Positions 26,992-36,827 of a stretch of 64,000 bases of DNA are shown piece after piece. A program made the position numbers and the translations under genes. Positions within the stretch are counted from its first letter, which is position 1; every line of letters begins with the position of its first letter. The notes below the pieces were generated by a model, which was not told the origin of the DNA, searched no databases, and saw nothing but the letters and a program-made list of their open reading frames with translations. This DNA comes from Candidatus Limosilactobacillus merdigallinarum (GTDB lineage: Bacteria > Bacillota > Bacilli > Lactobacillales > Lactobacillaceae): contig DXFH01000027.1 of assembly GCA_019114515.1 (NCBI GenBank), positions 1-64,000 of the forward strand. The letters are read 5' to 3'.

Positions 26992-29070
26992 TTACTTAAC
27001 AATTAATTGGTCCAAGTCACCAAAAATTGCGGCATCACGGGCAATAAGATGCAGCTGTGCTAAACGGTTAGCCCGAATAGCTTCATCCTTATCCATGATC
27101 ATATTTTCGTCAAAGTAAGCACTGATAGCATCCTTTAAGGAACGCAAAGCTGACAAATCTTTTTCCAGATCAGTCCGGCTGTAATGCTCATCAACACTTT
27201 GTACTTGGGCATACAGTTCCTTTTCAGACGGGTTCTGGAATAGTGACGGATCCACTTGCTTTTGGTCATCTTGACCACCCTTTTTGGCAATCCGGACTAC
27301 CCGAGTCAGCGCTTCAATATCATCCTTGAAGCTGTCATCATCCTTATGCTCATCCAGTACACGTGCGGCTTCCAGGACCGTAGCAATGGAGTCAACTGAA
27401 GTGGTCGTCACGGCATCAACAATGTCGTGACGCAAATGCTGACCATTAAAGTATTGCTTCAGACGATCAATAAAAAAGTCACGAACCTGGTCTGCATTGT
27501 GAGCATAATCAAAGTCAGCAACCACCCCTGCCTGAGCCAGCGCCTCTTTGACATCTGCTTGCATCGCCAAAATTGGCAGCTGACAATGATTATTAGCAAT
27601 CATCCGGACAATTCCGTATGCCTGACGACGCAGAGCATATGGATCATTTGAACCAGAAGGAATCATATTAACCGCAAAGAAGGAATAAATGGAATCGAGC
27701 TTATCAGCAATGGCTAAAATCGTTCCTAACTTGCTTTCTGGCAGCTCGCCTTCTGCAGAGATTGGCATGTAGTGTTCACGAATGGCTTTTGCAACATCGT
27801 CTTTTTCGCCAAATAACTTAGCATAAATTTCACCCATAATGCCTTGCAGTTCAGCAAACTCACCCACCATCTGCGTGGTAAGGTCGAATTTATAAATATG
27901 TGCAGCACGATCCAAGTCTGCCAGCTCAGCATCGCTTAATCCTAACTGCTGACCAATCAGTTTAGCAATGACCGCCGTCCGGGCCATCTTGTCATACATT
28001 GAACTGATCTTATCATGGAAGCTAACCCGCTTTAAGCGTTCAACATACTGGTCAATTGTCAGCTTTTGGTCTTCCTGGTAGAAGAACCGGGCATCTTCCA
28101 GTCGTGGTACCAGTACCCGTTCATTACCCTTGATCACATTATCGAGGTGTTCACTATTACCGTTCCGGACAGAAATGAAATGAGGCAGTAATTTACCGTC
28201 TTGGTCTCGCACACAGAAGAAACGTTGATTATCCCGCATGGAAGTGATCAGCACTGCATCTGGCAGTTGTAAGTATTTGGTATCAAATGAGCCCGCAAAA
28301 GCAGTTGGCCATTCAACTAGGTTGTTAACTTCCTCTAGCAGGTTAGCATCCTCATCAAGGACCCAATTGTGATCATCAACGATTTGCTGAATCTGTGATT
28401 TGATCAATTCTTTACGCTTAGCTTGATCAGCGATGACAAATTGCTTCTTCAATGCGTCTTCATAATCATTCGCATTTTTTAATTCCACTTCTTCACCGAG
28501 GAAGCGGTGACCACGAGAAGTCCGACCAGCGTCGACATTCAAAATACTAAATGGAACTACCTGGTCATCCAACAATGAAACCAGCCAGCGAATGGGCCGG
28601 ATAAATTCTAATTGATTAGTTCCCCACCGCATCAAAGTCGGGAAGTTCATCTTAGTGATCACATCAGGCAAGCCCTTTAAGACATCAGCAACCGGCTTAC
28701 CTGCAATATGCTTCTCAACAAAGACATATTCAGTCCCCTTAACATCTTTAAACTGAATGTCATCAACCGTGGCGCCTTGACCCTTAGTAAATCCAATAGC
28801 AGCCTTGGTCCAATTGCCATCACTGTCCTGGGCAATTTTCTTAGCAGGGCCTTTAACTGATTGGTCTACGTCTGGCTGTTGATCCGCCAAGCCAGTAACC
28901 AGTAAGGCTAAACGCCGTGGCGTAGCAAACTCCTGAATTTGATCAAAAGCAATTCGCTGGTCTTTTAAGTACTTGGCAAAGCGTTCATGCAATTGATGGA
29001 TACTTGGCGTCACTACATGTGCCGGCATTTCTTCTACGCCGACTTCCAGTAAGTATGAATGTGTCGTCAT
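26992..29070 (-). CDS. glyS: glycyl-tRNA synthetase beta subunit
   Basis: 692 residues, the usual length of the bacterial beta subunit. It starts LLEVGVEEMPAHVV, contains the B3/4-like RGHRFLGEE region, an HD-like helical part and a C-terminal anticodon-binding-like region ending near SAYFDENMIMDKDE. With the alpha subunit it charges tRNA-Gly. The ATG overlaps the glyQ stop, so subunits are coupled in translation and both are governed by the upstream T-box. Confidence 0.98.
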   Translation of the reverse strand: MTTHSYLLEVGVEEMPAHVVTPSIHQLHERFAKYLKDQRIAFDQIQEFATPRRLALLVTGLADQQPDVDQSVKGPAKKIAQDSDGNWTKAAIGFTKGQGATVDDIQFKDVKGTEYVFVEKHIAGKPVADVLKGLPDVITKMNFPTLMRWGTNQLEFIRPIRWLVSLLDDQVVPFSILNVDAGRTSRGHRFLGEEVELKNANDYEDALKKQFVIADQAKRKELIKSQIQQIVDDHNWVLDEDANLLEEVNNLVEWPTAFAGSFDTKYLQLPDAVLITSMRDNQRFFCVRDQDGKLLPHFISVRNGNSEHLDNVIKGNERVLVPRLEDARFFYQEDQKLTIDQYVERLKRVSFHDKISSMYDKMARTAVIAKLIGQQLGLSDAELADLDRAAHIYKFDLTTQMVGEFAELQGIMGEIYAKLFGEKDDVAKAIREHYMPISAEGELPESKLGTILAIADKLDSIYSFFAVNMIPSGSNDPYALRRQAYGIVRMIANNHCQLPILAMQADVKEALAQAGVVADFDYAHNADQVRDFFIDRLKQYFNGQHLRHDIVDAVTTTSVDSIATVLEAARVLDEHKDDDSFKDDIEALTRVVRIAKKGGQDDQKQVDPSLFQNPSEKELYAQVQSVDEHYSRTDLEKDLSALRSLKDAISAYFDENMIMDKDEAIRANRLAQLHLIARDAAIFGDLDQLIVK

Positions 29071-30056
29071 TATTTGGCCTCCTTCTTAGCCTGCTTAGCT
29101 GCCCGTTTTGCAGCGCGCTGTGCGGCCTTTTCTGCCCGCTTGTTGTATTCAGCCAGTACCTTTGCACGTTGTTGGTCATCATGAATTAATGGGAAGCCCC
29201 GCTTGCGCCGTTCGTTAACAAAGGCTTTAGCAATTGACTTCGCCATGATCCGGATACGGTGCAAGTAGCCCGCACGTTCGGTAACGGACACTGCGCCCCG
29301 TGCATCCAACAGGTTGAAAGTGTGACTGCACTTCAAAACATAATCATATGCAGGGTGTACCAATCCAAGCTTGATCAAACGCTTAGCTTCCTTTTCATAA
29401 TTGTCGAATGCCTGCAGAAGCATTTCCTGGTCGCTTTCTTCAAATGAGTACCTAGAGTGCTCGTATTCCGGTTCCTTGAAGATGTCACCATAAAGCACAC
29501 CGTTGCCCCATTCCAAACCATAAACGGAGTCAACGTTTTGAATGTATTCGGCCAACCGTTCCAAACCATAAGTAATTTCAGAAGCAACGGGGTTCATTGG
29601 TAGTTCACCAACTACTTGGAAGTAGGTAAACTGGGTGATTTCCATGCCGTCTAGCCAAACTTCCCAACCAACACCGGCACATCCCATTGATGGGTTTTCC
29701 CAGTTATCTTCCACGAAACGAATATCATGTTCAAGCGGGTCAATGCCTAAGACTTTGAGACTGTTTAAATAAAGGTCTTGAATGTTATCCGGTGATGGCT
29801 TCATCAAGACTTGGAACTGGTGGTGCTGGTATAACCGGTTCGGGTTTTCACCATACCGACCATCCGCTGGCCTCCGAGAAGGCTCAACGTAGCAGACATT
29901 CCATGGTTCAGGACCGATTGCCCGTAAGAAAGTATACGGGCTCATCGTTCCGGCCCCTTTTTCGTTATCATACGACTGCATCAGCATGCACCCTTGTTTA
30001 GTCCAATACTGCTCCAGTGTAAAAATGATGTTTTGAACGGTCATTTTTTGTGCCAT
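29070..30056 (-). CDS. glyQ: glycyl-tRNA synthetase alpha subunit
   Basis: 328 residues from the ATG at 30056, where AAGGAG stands 7 nt upstream. The ORF track extends 61 codons further into the T-box leader, which is not coding. Motifs include [41 protein letters not shown] and the class II core. The C-terminus is an Ala/Lys-rich tail ([18 protein letters not shown]), longer and more basic than in many relatives. Confidence 0.97.
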   Translation of the reverse strand: MAQKMTVQNIIFTLEQYWTKQGCMLMQSYDNEKGAGTMSPYTFLRAIGPEPWNVCYVEPSRRPADGRYGENPNRLYQHHQFQVLMKPSPDNIQDLYLNSLKVLGIDPLEHDIRFVEDNWENPSMGCAGVGWEVWLDGMEITQFTYFQVVGELPMNPVASEITYGLERLAEYIQNVDSVYGLEWGNGVLYGDIFKEPEYEHSRYSFEESDQEMLLQAFDNYEKEAKRLIKLGLVHPAYDYVLKCSHTFNLLDARGAVSVTERAGYLHRIRIMAKSIAKAFVNERRKRGFPLIHDDQQRAKVLAEYNKRAEKAAQRAAKRAAKQAKKEAK

Positions 30057-30073
30057 TCGCTTACTCCTTTCCA

Positions 30074-30291
30074 CAAAAAAAAAACTGCAATGGCTAGTTT
30101 GACCCAACCATTGCAGGGACGAATTAATTCGCGGTTCCACCCTGCTTTTCCACTCATCGTGAAACAGCTTACTTATATGCAACTGCTGAAGTGCCTGTAA
30201 ACACCACCCAGGACTTCCACTATCTCCTGGTCGCTGCAAGGTGTCGTTTTTAGCTTCGTCATCGTTGCTGATATTTCATTGAACAATTGTA
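30074..30291 (-). ncRNA. glycine T-box leader
   Basis: The minus-strand RNA contains the T-box bulge sequence GGGTGGAACCGCG (30130-30145 region), followed by a terminator CTGCAATGG/CCATTGCAG with a long U run (30074-30117). Upstream is a Stem I-like region, with a GGC triplet in ACAGGCACTTC as candidate specifier. Uncharged tRNA-Gly would favour the antiterminator and transcription of glyQS. Confidence 0.92.
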
Positions 30292-30319
30292 ATCATACAA
30301 CCATTGCCACAAAAGTCAA
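30292..30319 (-). promoter_or_regulatory. glyQS promoter
   Basis: TTGACT (30314-30319) and TATGAT (30292-30297) on the minus strand are 16 nt apart, just upstream of the T-box leader and just after the recO stop. Confidence 0.6.
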
Positions 30320-30330
30320 TTTTGAAAGCG

Positions 30331-31113
30331 CTATTTTTTTAGTAAACTATTAAGATCCCGGTCCCAATTACTCATGGAATCAATAAAATGCTTGCTTTTT
30401 AAGGAAAGTCCTACTTGGTCATTGTAAATCTTATCCAGTGCCCAACGGAGATTCCGTTTAACTAATGGCTGTACATTTACCTGGTTTACTTTTTGCAAAT
30501 TAAGCGTCGCAAATAATTGCAGGTAAGAAACGGTTTTAGTGCCTAAATGCAAACGATGTGGATCTTTTTCAAAATGATCAGCGCATAAAAGGCCACCGTA
30601 CGCTTCAGAATAATCAAAGGGCCCGGTCTGCCGACCACATACTACGCAATGCTGCCATTGCGGAGCAACCCCGAAACGTCCTAAAAGCTGCACCTCTAAG
30701 ACATTAGTGATGATCTGGGGGTCACGACCATCATTAATCAGGGTTATTGCACGGGCAATTTGCTGGTACCAGGCGCCAATGGCCTGTCCTTCTTTAAAGG
30801 CACGGTCAACTAGATCCAAGAGGTAAGTCGCATAAGCATTCCGGCCAATATCATCACCAATTTTGCTCCACTGGTACAATTCTTTTACGGTTAGTAAGTA
30901 ACTCAAGCGCTGGTCGTCTAATATCCCCACATATTGACCATAGCTGAAGGGTAATACTGCCGCCGCCAGCTTAGAGCGATTGCGTTTGGCACCGCGTACC
31001 AGAAACATCAACGGACCCATTGAATCGGTTAGAATCTTAACGAGGAGGTCATGTTCCCGATAATCACGGCGATTCATGATAATCCCCGCAAAACTTTCAT
31101 TTACTCGACTCAC
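30331..31113 (-). CDS. recO: DNA repair protein RecO
   Basis: 260 residues. N-terminal OB-fold with IIMNRRDYREHDLLVKILT and GAKRNRSKLAAAVLPF, and a C-terminal zinc-type site CVVCGRQ...GGLLCADH. It loads RecA with RecR in the RecFOR pathway. The start is GTG at 31113 behind GGAGG. It follows era, a conserved Firmicute arrangement. Confidence 0.95.
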   Translation of the reverse strand: MSRVNESFAGIIMNRRDYREHDLLVKILTDSMGPLMFLVRGAKRNRSKLAAAVLPFSYGQYVGILDDQRLSYLLTVKELYQWSKIGDDIGRNAYATYLLDLVDRAFKEGQAIGAWYQQIARAITLINDGRDPQIITNVLEVQLLGRFGVAPQWQHCVVCGRQTGPFDYSEAYGGLLCADHFEKDPHRLHLGTKTVSYLQLFATLNLQKVNQVNVQPLVKRNLRWALDKIYNDQVGLSLKSKHFIDSMSNWDRDLNSLLKK

Positions 31114-31185
31114 GATCCTACCTCCTCCAAACCAGATCAGGTCACTAGTTTAGCCTGGAAAGCTCAACTTCCTAAGTGAATGTAT

Positions 31186-31343
31186 GGGAGTGTGACAGAG
31201 GTCGTTTACGACTTCGTCTTCACACCCCCGCGAGCATAAATAGAGGTCCAGAGTTCGGCTTTTGCCGGGTTTGAGACCTCATTTGTGTACCGCGTTGTTT
31301 GCTTTTAATCTATGTAGAAGGACTTATGTCACGTCCTCTTTTT
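31186..31343. repeat. palindromic elements between era and recO
   Basis: Two or three adjacent inverted repeats: GGGAGTGTGA/TCACACCCCC (31186-31229), GAGGTC/GACCTC (31243-31280) and AGGAC/GTCCT followed by a T run on the plus strand (31318-31343). No gene fits here. The composition and GTGTGACAGAGGTC core resemble dispersed intergenic repeats of lactobacilli, but copy number cannot be judged from this window. Confidence 0.5.
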
Positions 31344-31347
31344 TCCA

Positions 31348-32253
31348 CTAATAATCACGTTGACGGTAACCATAGTCCTTTAACATTGAAGACTTATCGC
31401 GCCAGCTTGGCACAACCTTAACCCAAAGCTGCAGGTAGACATGATCACCTAATAGCTGTTCAATATCCTGACGTGCTAATTGACCTATTTTCTTGAGCAT
31501 TTGGCCTTTTTTGCCAATAATGATGCCCTTTTGCCCTGGCCGTTCCACAATAATATTGGCACTGATATGAATGGTATCTTCGGTTTGCCGTTTAACTTGC
31601 GTTACGTCAATTGCCACCGAATGCGGCACCTCTTGACGGGTTAGCTGAAAGATCTTTTCCCTGATTAATTCCGCAATCACAAAACGCTCGGGATGGTCAG
31701 AGACTTGATCGCTAGGATAATACTGCGGACCATGGGGCATTAGGTCAACCAACTGGCTCATTAGTTGGTTAACATTGTTACCCTGTAGAGCCGAAATTGG
31801 TACGACTGCCTTAAATGGCAAAGCATCCTTATACTGGTCAACTATATCTGGCAATTCATTTGGATGAACCGCGTCAATCTTATTAACAACTAAAAAGATG
31901 GGCTTGCTGACTTTTTTTAATCGTTCAATGATGAAATCATCACCAGGACCACGTTTTTCTGTGGCACCAACCAAGTAAAGTACAGCATCAACCTCATCAA
32001 GGGCTGACATTGTCGACTTTTCCATAAAGTCGCCCAACTTGGTCCGCGGTTTATGTACACCCGGAGTATCAATAAAGACAATCTGTGCCTGCTCAGATGT
32101 GTAGATTCCCTGAATTTTGTTCCGCGTTGTTTGGGGAACGTCACTCATAATCGCCACTTTTTGGCCCACCACATAGTTTAGCAAGGTCGATTTACCAACG
32201 TTAGGACGACCAATCAAAGCGACAAACCCTGAACGATAATTTAGATTATCCAT
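31348..32253 (-). CDS. era: GTPase Era
   Basis: 301 residues. G1 [12 protein letters not shown]2 around TTRNKIQG, G3 DTPGVHKP and G4 NKID lead to a C-terminal KH domain ([18 protein letters not shown]). Era binds 16S rRNA and is needed for 30S assembly. The start is ATG at 32253 (MDNLNYRSG) with GGAGG upstream; it follows the dgkA stop by one base. Cluster phoH-ybeY-dgkA-era-recO is the common Firmicute ribosome-maturation group. Confidence 0.97.
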   Translation of the reverse strand: MDNLNYRSGFVALIGRPNVGKSTLLNYVVGQKVAIMSDVPQTTRNKIQGIYTSEQAQIVFIDTPGVHKPRTKLGDFMEKSTMSALDEVDAVLYLVGATEKRGPGDDFIIERLKKVSKPIFLVVNKIDAVHPNELPDIVDQYKDALPFKAVVPISALQGNNVNQLMSQLVDLMPHGPQYYPSDQVSDHPERFVIAELIREKIFQLTRQEVPHSVAIDVTQVKRQTEDTIHISANIIVERPGQKGIIIGKKGQMLKKIGQLARQDIEQLLGDHVYLQLWVKVVPSWRDKSSMLKDYGYRQRDY

Positions 32254-32254
32254 T

Positions 32255-32653
32255 TCAACCTCCAATTAATTTCAATAACGCCGGTCCCATCACTAAAAGA
32301 CCAATAATCACCGCAAATAGAGCCATTAACAGGACCATTCCTGCTGCCACGTCCTTTGCCTTTTTGACATTGGGATCATAATGATGGCCCACAATCAGAT
32401 CGCACATTGTCTCAACAACGGTATTTAAGAATTCAGCCGCAAAAACTGCTGTAATTGCTAAAAAATTCCATAGCCACTGTGCAGCACTTAAGTGGAGAAA
32501 ACTGCCCACAATAATCACCGCCGCTGCCCCAAAAACGTGAAAACGCATATTACGTTCCTCTTTCACAACGGTAAAAATACCGTTTAAGGCATGGCCGAGT
32601 GCCTGGATAAAGTGACGATTTTTACTTGTTTGATGTTTATCTGGGGAGACCAT
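32255..32653 (-). CDS. dgkA: diacylglycerol/undecaprenol kinase DgkA
   Basis: 132 residues with three or four membrane helices and the family motifs [12 protein letters not shown] and [15 protein letters not shown]. In Gram-positives this family phosphorylates undecaprenol, feeding the lipid carrier used for wall and EPS synthesis. It overlaps ybeY upstream by 17 nt and nearly abuts era downstream. Confidence 0.95.
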   Translation of the reverse strand: MVSPDKHQTSKNRHFIQALGHALNGIFTVVKEERNMRFHVFGAAAVIIVGSFLHLSAAQWLWNFLAITAVFAAEFLNTVVETMCDLIVGHHYDPNVKKAKDVAAGMVLLMALFAVIIGLLVMGPALLKLIGG

Positions 32654-33107
32654 ATTTCGTTAAAATTCTTTCCTGCACTTCAAACATATCAGCTTCCTCA
32701 TCCTTTGTCTGATGGTCATAGCCATTAAGATGCAGAAAGCCATGAACCAATAAATAGGCTAACTCACGATCGGTTGAATGATTTAAAAATAATGCCTGCT
32801 CATCGACCTTATCCAGTGAGACAAATAAGTCACCCAAATCAAGCCGATCTACATCCATTAGCTGCGCCAAAATTTCTATGTCTTCATTGTCGTTGATCGC
32901 AAATGAGATCACATCGGTTGCCCGGTCGACGCCACGGTACTTTTTATTAATCTCTCTCATCTCTGGGTTGCGCACAAAGGTTACGGACATAGAAGAATAA
33001 GGGATAAGGTTAATCTCATTCGCTGCAAGTGATAACACTTCTTCAGTCAAGTCCCGCTGGTGGTTGGTTAACTTACCATTACTGTGATCATACATTTCTA
33101 ATTCCAT
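32637..33107 (-). CDS. ybeY: endoribonuclease YbeY
   Basis: 156 residues. The zinc site is the typical HGFLHLNGYDHQ (H-x3-H-x5-H) near the C-terminus; TDVISFA lies in the centre. It acts in 16S rRNA 3' maturation and ribosome quality control together with Era. AGGAG precedes the ATG. Lies between phoH and dgkA. Confidence 0.97.
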   Translation of the reverse strand: MELEMYDHSNGKLTNHQRDLTEEVLSLAANEINLIPYSSMSVTFVRNPEMREINKKYRGVDRATDVISFAINDNEDIEILAQLMDVDRLDLGDLFVSLDKVDEQALFLNHSTDRELAYLLVHGFLHLNGYDHQTKDEEADMFEVQERILTKYGLPR

Positions 33108-33113
33108 CTTTAA

Positions 33114-34088
33114 TTACTCCTGCTTGCTATGTTCTTCGTAGGCGGTAATAATCTTGGCAACAACGGGGTGCCGGACAACATCTTCTGCGGTAAAGTGAAC
33201 GAATTCAATCGATGGCACATTAGCCAAGATCCTCGGTGCAGAAATCAGGCCACTGCAGTTGCCCTTAGGCAGGTCAATTTGTGATACGTCACCATTAACC
33301 ACCATTTTCGAGCCGAAACCTAACCGGGTTAAGAACATCTTCATCTGCGCATTGGTCGTATTTTGCGCTTCATCCAAAATGACAAAGGCGTTGTCTAAAG
33401 TACGCCCACGCATATAAGCTAATGGCGCCACTTCAATTGTATCTCGCTCCATCAGACGTTGCGTATGATCAGCCCCAAAGATATTATTCAAGGCATCATA
33501 GATTGGTCGCAGGTAAGGATCAACTTTTTCTTTTAGATCCCCAGGCAAGAAGCCTAAACTTTCTCCTGCCTCCACGGCTGGACGGGTTAACACGATTCTT
33601 TCCACGTCACCACGCTTCAATGCCGCAATGGCCATCGCAACTGCCAAATAGGTTTTACCGGTCCCAGCGGGTCCAATGCCAAATGTAATGTCATTGTTCT
33701 TCATTGCCCGCACATACTGTCGCTGTCCAAAGTTCTTAACACGAATCGGGCGTCCCTTGCGGTCATTAATGATTTTCTCACTGTATAAATCAGTAAAGTA
33801 TTGTAATGTACCGCGATGAGCCATCTTCATCGCACTAACAATATCGGTGCTGCTAATACTGATTCCTTGTTCTAATAACTTAACCAACTGATTAAGAACG
33901 GCAATTGTCAGATGAACATCTTCATCTTCCCCCGTTATCTTCAGTTCATCACCAAATGCATTGACACATACATCCATTCCCTGTTCTAACAAGGCAACGT
34001 ACTTATCTTGTGTCCCTAATAAACCGACTTCCACTTGTGGGATTTCAATTTTAAAGGACATTGTTAATTGTTGCTCATCGTTGGCCAA
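33114..34088 (-). CDS. PhoH-like ATPase
   Basis: About 324 residues. An N-terminal region is followed by the PhoH P-loop GIGPAGTGKTYLAVAMA, LTRPAVEAGE and FVILDEAQNTTNAQMKMFLTR. Family members are ATPases linked to RNA metabolism and ribosome maturation. Start choice: the GGAG ribosome site is only 2 nt from the ATG at 34094 but 8 nt from a TTG at 34088 (reading ANDEQQL), so TTG is preferred. The 20 codons added by the ORF track have no support. Confidence 0.93.
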   Translation of the reverse strand: MANDEQQLTMSFKIEIPQVEVGLLGTQDKYVALLEQGMDVCVNAFGDELKITGEDEDVHLTIAVLNQLVKLLEQGISISSTDIVSAMKMAHRGTLQYFTDLYSEKIINDRKGRPIRVKNFGQRQYVRAMKNNDITFGIGPAGTGKTYLAVAMAIAALKRGDVERIVLTRPAVEAGESLGFLPGDLKEKVDPYLRPIYDALNNIFGADHTQRLMERDTIEVAPLAYMRGRTLDNAFVILDEAQNTTNAQMKMFLTRLGFGSKMVVNGDVSQIDLPKGNCSGLISAPRILANVPSIEFVHFTAEDVVRHPVVAKIITAYEEHSKQE

Positions 34089-34189
34089 AAACATGACTCC
34101 TTTACTAAATATTCTTCGCTTATTATAGCATAGCAAAAGAGGAGGACAGTGCAATACTATCCTCCTCTTGATTATTTCCGTCTATTAAA

Positions 34190-34639
34190 TTACAAATCTT
34201 GCAAAGCAGATTTAACCGCTTGGTTCACTTCTGTGCCATCAGCCTTGCCCTTAACCTTTGGCATGATCGCACCCATCACTTTACCAAAGTCTCTCATTCC
34301 AGAAGCACCGACTTCTTTAATAGTGTCAGCAACCGTCTGCTTAATTTCGTCCGCGGACATCTGCTTTGGCATGTACTTCGCAACGACCGCCAATTCCTTG
34401 TTAGTAGCTTCTACTAGGTCGTCTCGACCAGCCTTCTTGAATTCTTCCAAGGATTCTTTACGCTGCTTGTATTCCCGCGCCATTAAAGCACTTTCTTCTT
34501 CAGGCTTTAATTCGTGGCCCAGCTTAATTTGTTCATTTTGTGCAGAGGCCTTGAGCATCCGTACAACGCTCAAAGTTTCCTTATCTTTAGCCTTCATGGC
34601 CGTAATCATGTCTTTTTTCAATGTATCCAATAAACTCAT
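34190..34639 (-). CDS. yqeY: GatB/YqeY domain protein
   Basis: 149 residues, all-helical. It contains SLLDTLKKDMITAMKAKDKETL, the KRKE-rich middle and the C-terminal GatB-like tail MRDFGKVMGAIMPKVKGKADG. The family resembles the tRNA-binding tail of GatB; a role in tRNA-dependent amidation or tRNA handling is presumed, not shown. It follows rpsU across an intrinsic terminator. Confidence 0.93.
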   Translation of the reverse strand: MSLLDTLKKDMITAMKAKDKETLSVVRMLKASAQNEQIKLGHELKPEEESALMAREYKQRKESLEEFKKAGRDDLVEATNKELAVVAKYMPKQMSADEIKQTVADTIKEVGASGMRDFGKVMGAIMPKVKGKADGTEVNQAVKSALQDL

Positions 34640-34656
34640 GATTTGTACCTCCTGAC

Positions 34657-34688
34657 AAAAAAACTCCTGGCAATCTACCAGGAGTTTT
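34657..34688 (-). terminator. rpsU-yqeY terminator
   Basis: ACTCCTGG pairs with CCAGGAGT; on the minus strand it is followed by seven U residues. It sits between rpsU and yqeY, so it should set the rpsU:yqeY expression ratio. Confidence 0.92.
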
Positions 34689-34696
34689 CAACGGCA

Positions 34697-34888
34697 TTAG
34701 TAACGACGCCGACGACGGTTCTTACGCTTACGTGCCGCTTCAGATTTTAACTTACGTTTTACGCTTGGCTTTTCATAGAACTCACGTTTGCGGTATTCTT
34801 GAAGAGTCCCGTTGCGTGAAACAGAACGTTTAAAGCGCCGAAGAGCATCATCCAAGGATTCATTCTTCCGAACGATTGTCTTTGACAT
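34697..34888 (-). CDS. rpsU: 30S ribosomal protein S21
   Basis: 63 residues, the expected size. It begins [21 protein letters not shown] and ends in a basic [10 protein letters not shown] tail. It is a small-subunit protein near the anti-Shine-Dalgarno region. Its own promoter is upstream. Confidence 0.98.
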   Translation of the reverse strand: MSKTIVRKNESLDDALRRFKRSVSRNGTLQEYRKREFYEKPSVKRKLKSEAARKRKNRRRRRY

Positions 34889-34961
34889 ATTGATTTCCCT
34901 CCCTCCGAGCTTAAAAATCGTACTGCTTGACTATAAAAATCAATCACACATTACTCGATCA

Positions 34962-34990
34962 ATTTTAATCAGCCATATATGAATTGTCAA
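34962..34990 (-). promoter_or_regulatory. rpsU promoter
   Basis: TTGACA (34985-34990) and TAAAAT (34962-34967) on the minus strand are 17 nt apart, about 75 nt upstream of the rpsU ATG. Confidence 0.8.
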
Positions 34991-35039
34991 GCTTTACTTG
35001 CTAAATTAATCAACTAATAATCAAAAACTTAATTACCGT

Positions 35040-36827
35040 TTAGTCCTTTGGGTTAACGTGACCGGTGTTCTTGTTAACTGCAATGTGCAGTTCGTCCAGT
35101 TGACCCTGTGATACAGTACCAGGAGCAGCCGTCATAGGTTCAATGCCCTTAGAGTTCTTAGGGAATGGAACCACGTCACGAATACTGTTAGCGTGTGCCA
35201 GCATCAGAACCCAACGGTCGAAGCCAAAGGCCAGTCCACCTTCAGGAGGCATACCATATTCCAGACCCTTGATCAGGAAGCCAAACCGGGTGTTAGCTTC
35301 TTCCTTGCTGTAGCCCAGAGCCTTGAAGATCTTCTCTTGAATCTTAGGGTCGTGAACACGGATGGAACCACCACCGATTTCTTGACCGTTTAAGATAATG
35401 TCGTAACTCTGTGCGTGAGCCTTGTGAGGGTCTTCACCATCATTCAAGTAGTGCAAGTCTTCTGGGTTCAGCATGGTGAATGGGTGGTGAGCAGCGATCC
35501 AACGGCCCCAGCCTTCATCGTATTCGAACATTGGCCAGTCAACTAACCACATGTAGTTCCACTGTTCGTCGTTCATCATGTGCATTTCATGACCAATTTC
35601 ACGACGCAGCCAGCCAAGTGAGTCACATACGACTTGGAAGCTACCAGCAACGAAGAGGATCAAGTCGCCTTCGTTTGCACCCAAGCGCTTGTTAATTTCT
35701 GCAGCTTGGTCACTGATTTGGTCAGCAATCGTGCCAGTGTAGCCATTAGCACCAACCTTAACCCAAGCTAAGCCCTTAGCATGGTAACGCTTGATGTAGT
35801 CTTCCTTTTCTTCCAGGTCCTTACGTGAGTACTTTTCAGCACCCTGTGGTACACAGATAGCACGTACAAAGTGGTGTTCCTGGTTTGCTTCGTTGGCAAA
35901 GAGCTTGAATGAAGAGTTCTTGAACAAGTCAGTCAAGTCTTCAATCAGCATTTCGAAACGAGTATCTGGCTTATCAGTACCATACTTGTCCATGGCGTAT
36001 TGCCACTTCATCCGTGGGAATGGGGTCTTGATGTCGATACCCTTAATTTCCTTCATCATCATCTTGATTAAACCTTCAGTGGTTGACTGAATTTCTTCAG
36101 CAGATGCGAAGGACATTTCCATATCGATTTGGGTAAATTCTGGTTGACGGTCACCGCGAAGGTCTTCATCACGGAAGCAACGAGCCATTTGGTAGTAACG
36201 GTCGACACCAGAAGCCATCAGTAATTGCTTGAACAATTGTGGTGATTGTGGCAGTGCGTAGAAGTGACCTGGGTACATCCGGGATGGTACCAAGAAGTCC
36301 CGGGCACCTTCAGGGGTAGAACGGGTCAAGTCAGGCGTTTCAACATCCAGGAAGTCATGGCTATCGAAGTAACGGTGAACAACAGAAGTCATCTTGCTAC
36401 GTAGCTTCAGGTAGTTCATCATCTTTGGCCGACGAAGATCGATGAACCGGTACTTCAGCCGCATTTCTTCGTTAGCTTCAGTATCATCCTTAACGGAGAA
36501 TGGAGGAGTCATTGAGGTAGCTAATTGGTTAGCTTCTTCAACTTCAACTTCAATTGTCCCAGTCTGCATATCTGGGTTAACTTCGGCACGCTTGCGAACA
36601 ACACCACGGATTTCGATGATGTATTCGTTACGAACTTCATTAGCAACCTTAAATGCTTCAGGATATTTTTCTTCATCAAAGACCAGTTGAACAATACCTT
36701 CACGGTCCCGCAGGTCGATGAAGATCAAACCACCAAAGCTACGACGACTAGCAACCCAACCTTTTAATACAATTTCTTGACCAATTTGCTTTTCGCTAGT
36801 GCGGCCTACATAATTCGTTCTTTTCAT
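35040..36827 (-). CDS. aspS: aspartyl-tRNA synthetase
   Basis: 595 residues, the bacterial-type length. N-terminal OB anticodon-binding domain ([25 protein letters not shown]), class II motifs including [20 protein letters not shown] and [16 protein letters not shown], the GAD insertion domain, and motif 3 [13 protein letters not shown]. The ATG overlaps the hisS stop by 4 nt, so it is co-transcribed and coupled with hisS behind a T-box. Confidence 0.98.
   Translation of the reverse strand: MKRTNYVGRTSEKQIGQEIVLKGWVASRRSFGGLIFIDLRDREGIVQLVFDEEKYPEAFKVANEVRNEYIIEIRGVVRKRAEVNPDMQTGTIEVEVEEANQLATSMTPPFSVKDDTEANEEMRLKYRFIDLRRPKMMNYLKLRSKMTSVVHRYFDSHDFLDVETPDLTRSTPEGARDFLVPSRMYPGHFYALPQSPQLFKQLLMASGVDRYYQMARCFRDEDLRGDRQPEFTQIDMEMSFASAEEIQSTTEGLIKMMMKEIKGIDIKTPFPRMKWQYAMDKYGTDKPDTRFEMLIEDLTDLFKNSSFKLFANEANQEHHFVRAICVPQGAEKYSRKDLEEKEDYIKRYHAKGLAWVKVGANGYTGTIADQISDQAAEINKRLGANEGDLILFVAGSFQVVCDSLGWLRREIGHEMHMMNDEQWNYMWLVDWPMFEYDEGWGRWIAAHHPFTMLNPEDLHYLNDGEDPHKAHAQSYDIILNGQEIGGGSIRVHDPKIQEKIFKALGYSKEEANTRFGFLIKGLEYGMPPEGGLAFGFDRWVLMLAHANSIRDVVPFPKNSKGIEPMTAAPGTVSQGQLDELHIAVNKNTGHVNPKD

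Noticed and set aside
30057-30239. N-terminal extension of glyQ in the ORF track
   Set aside because: Lies in the T-box leader and terminator; the real ATG has its own ribosome site.
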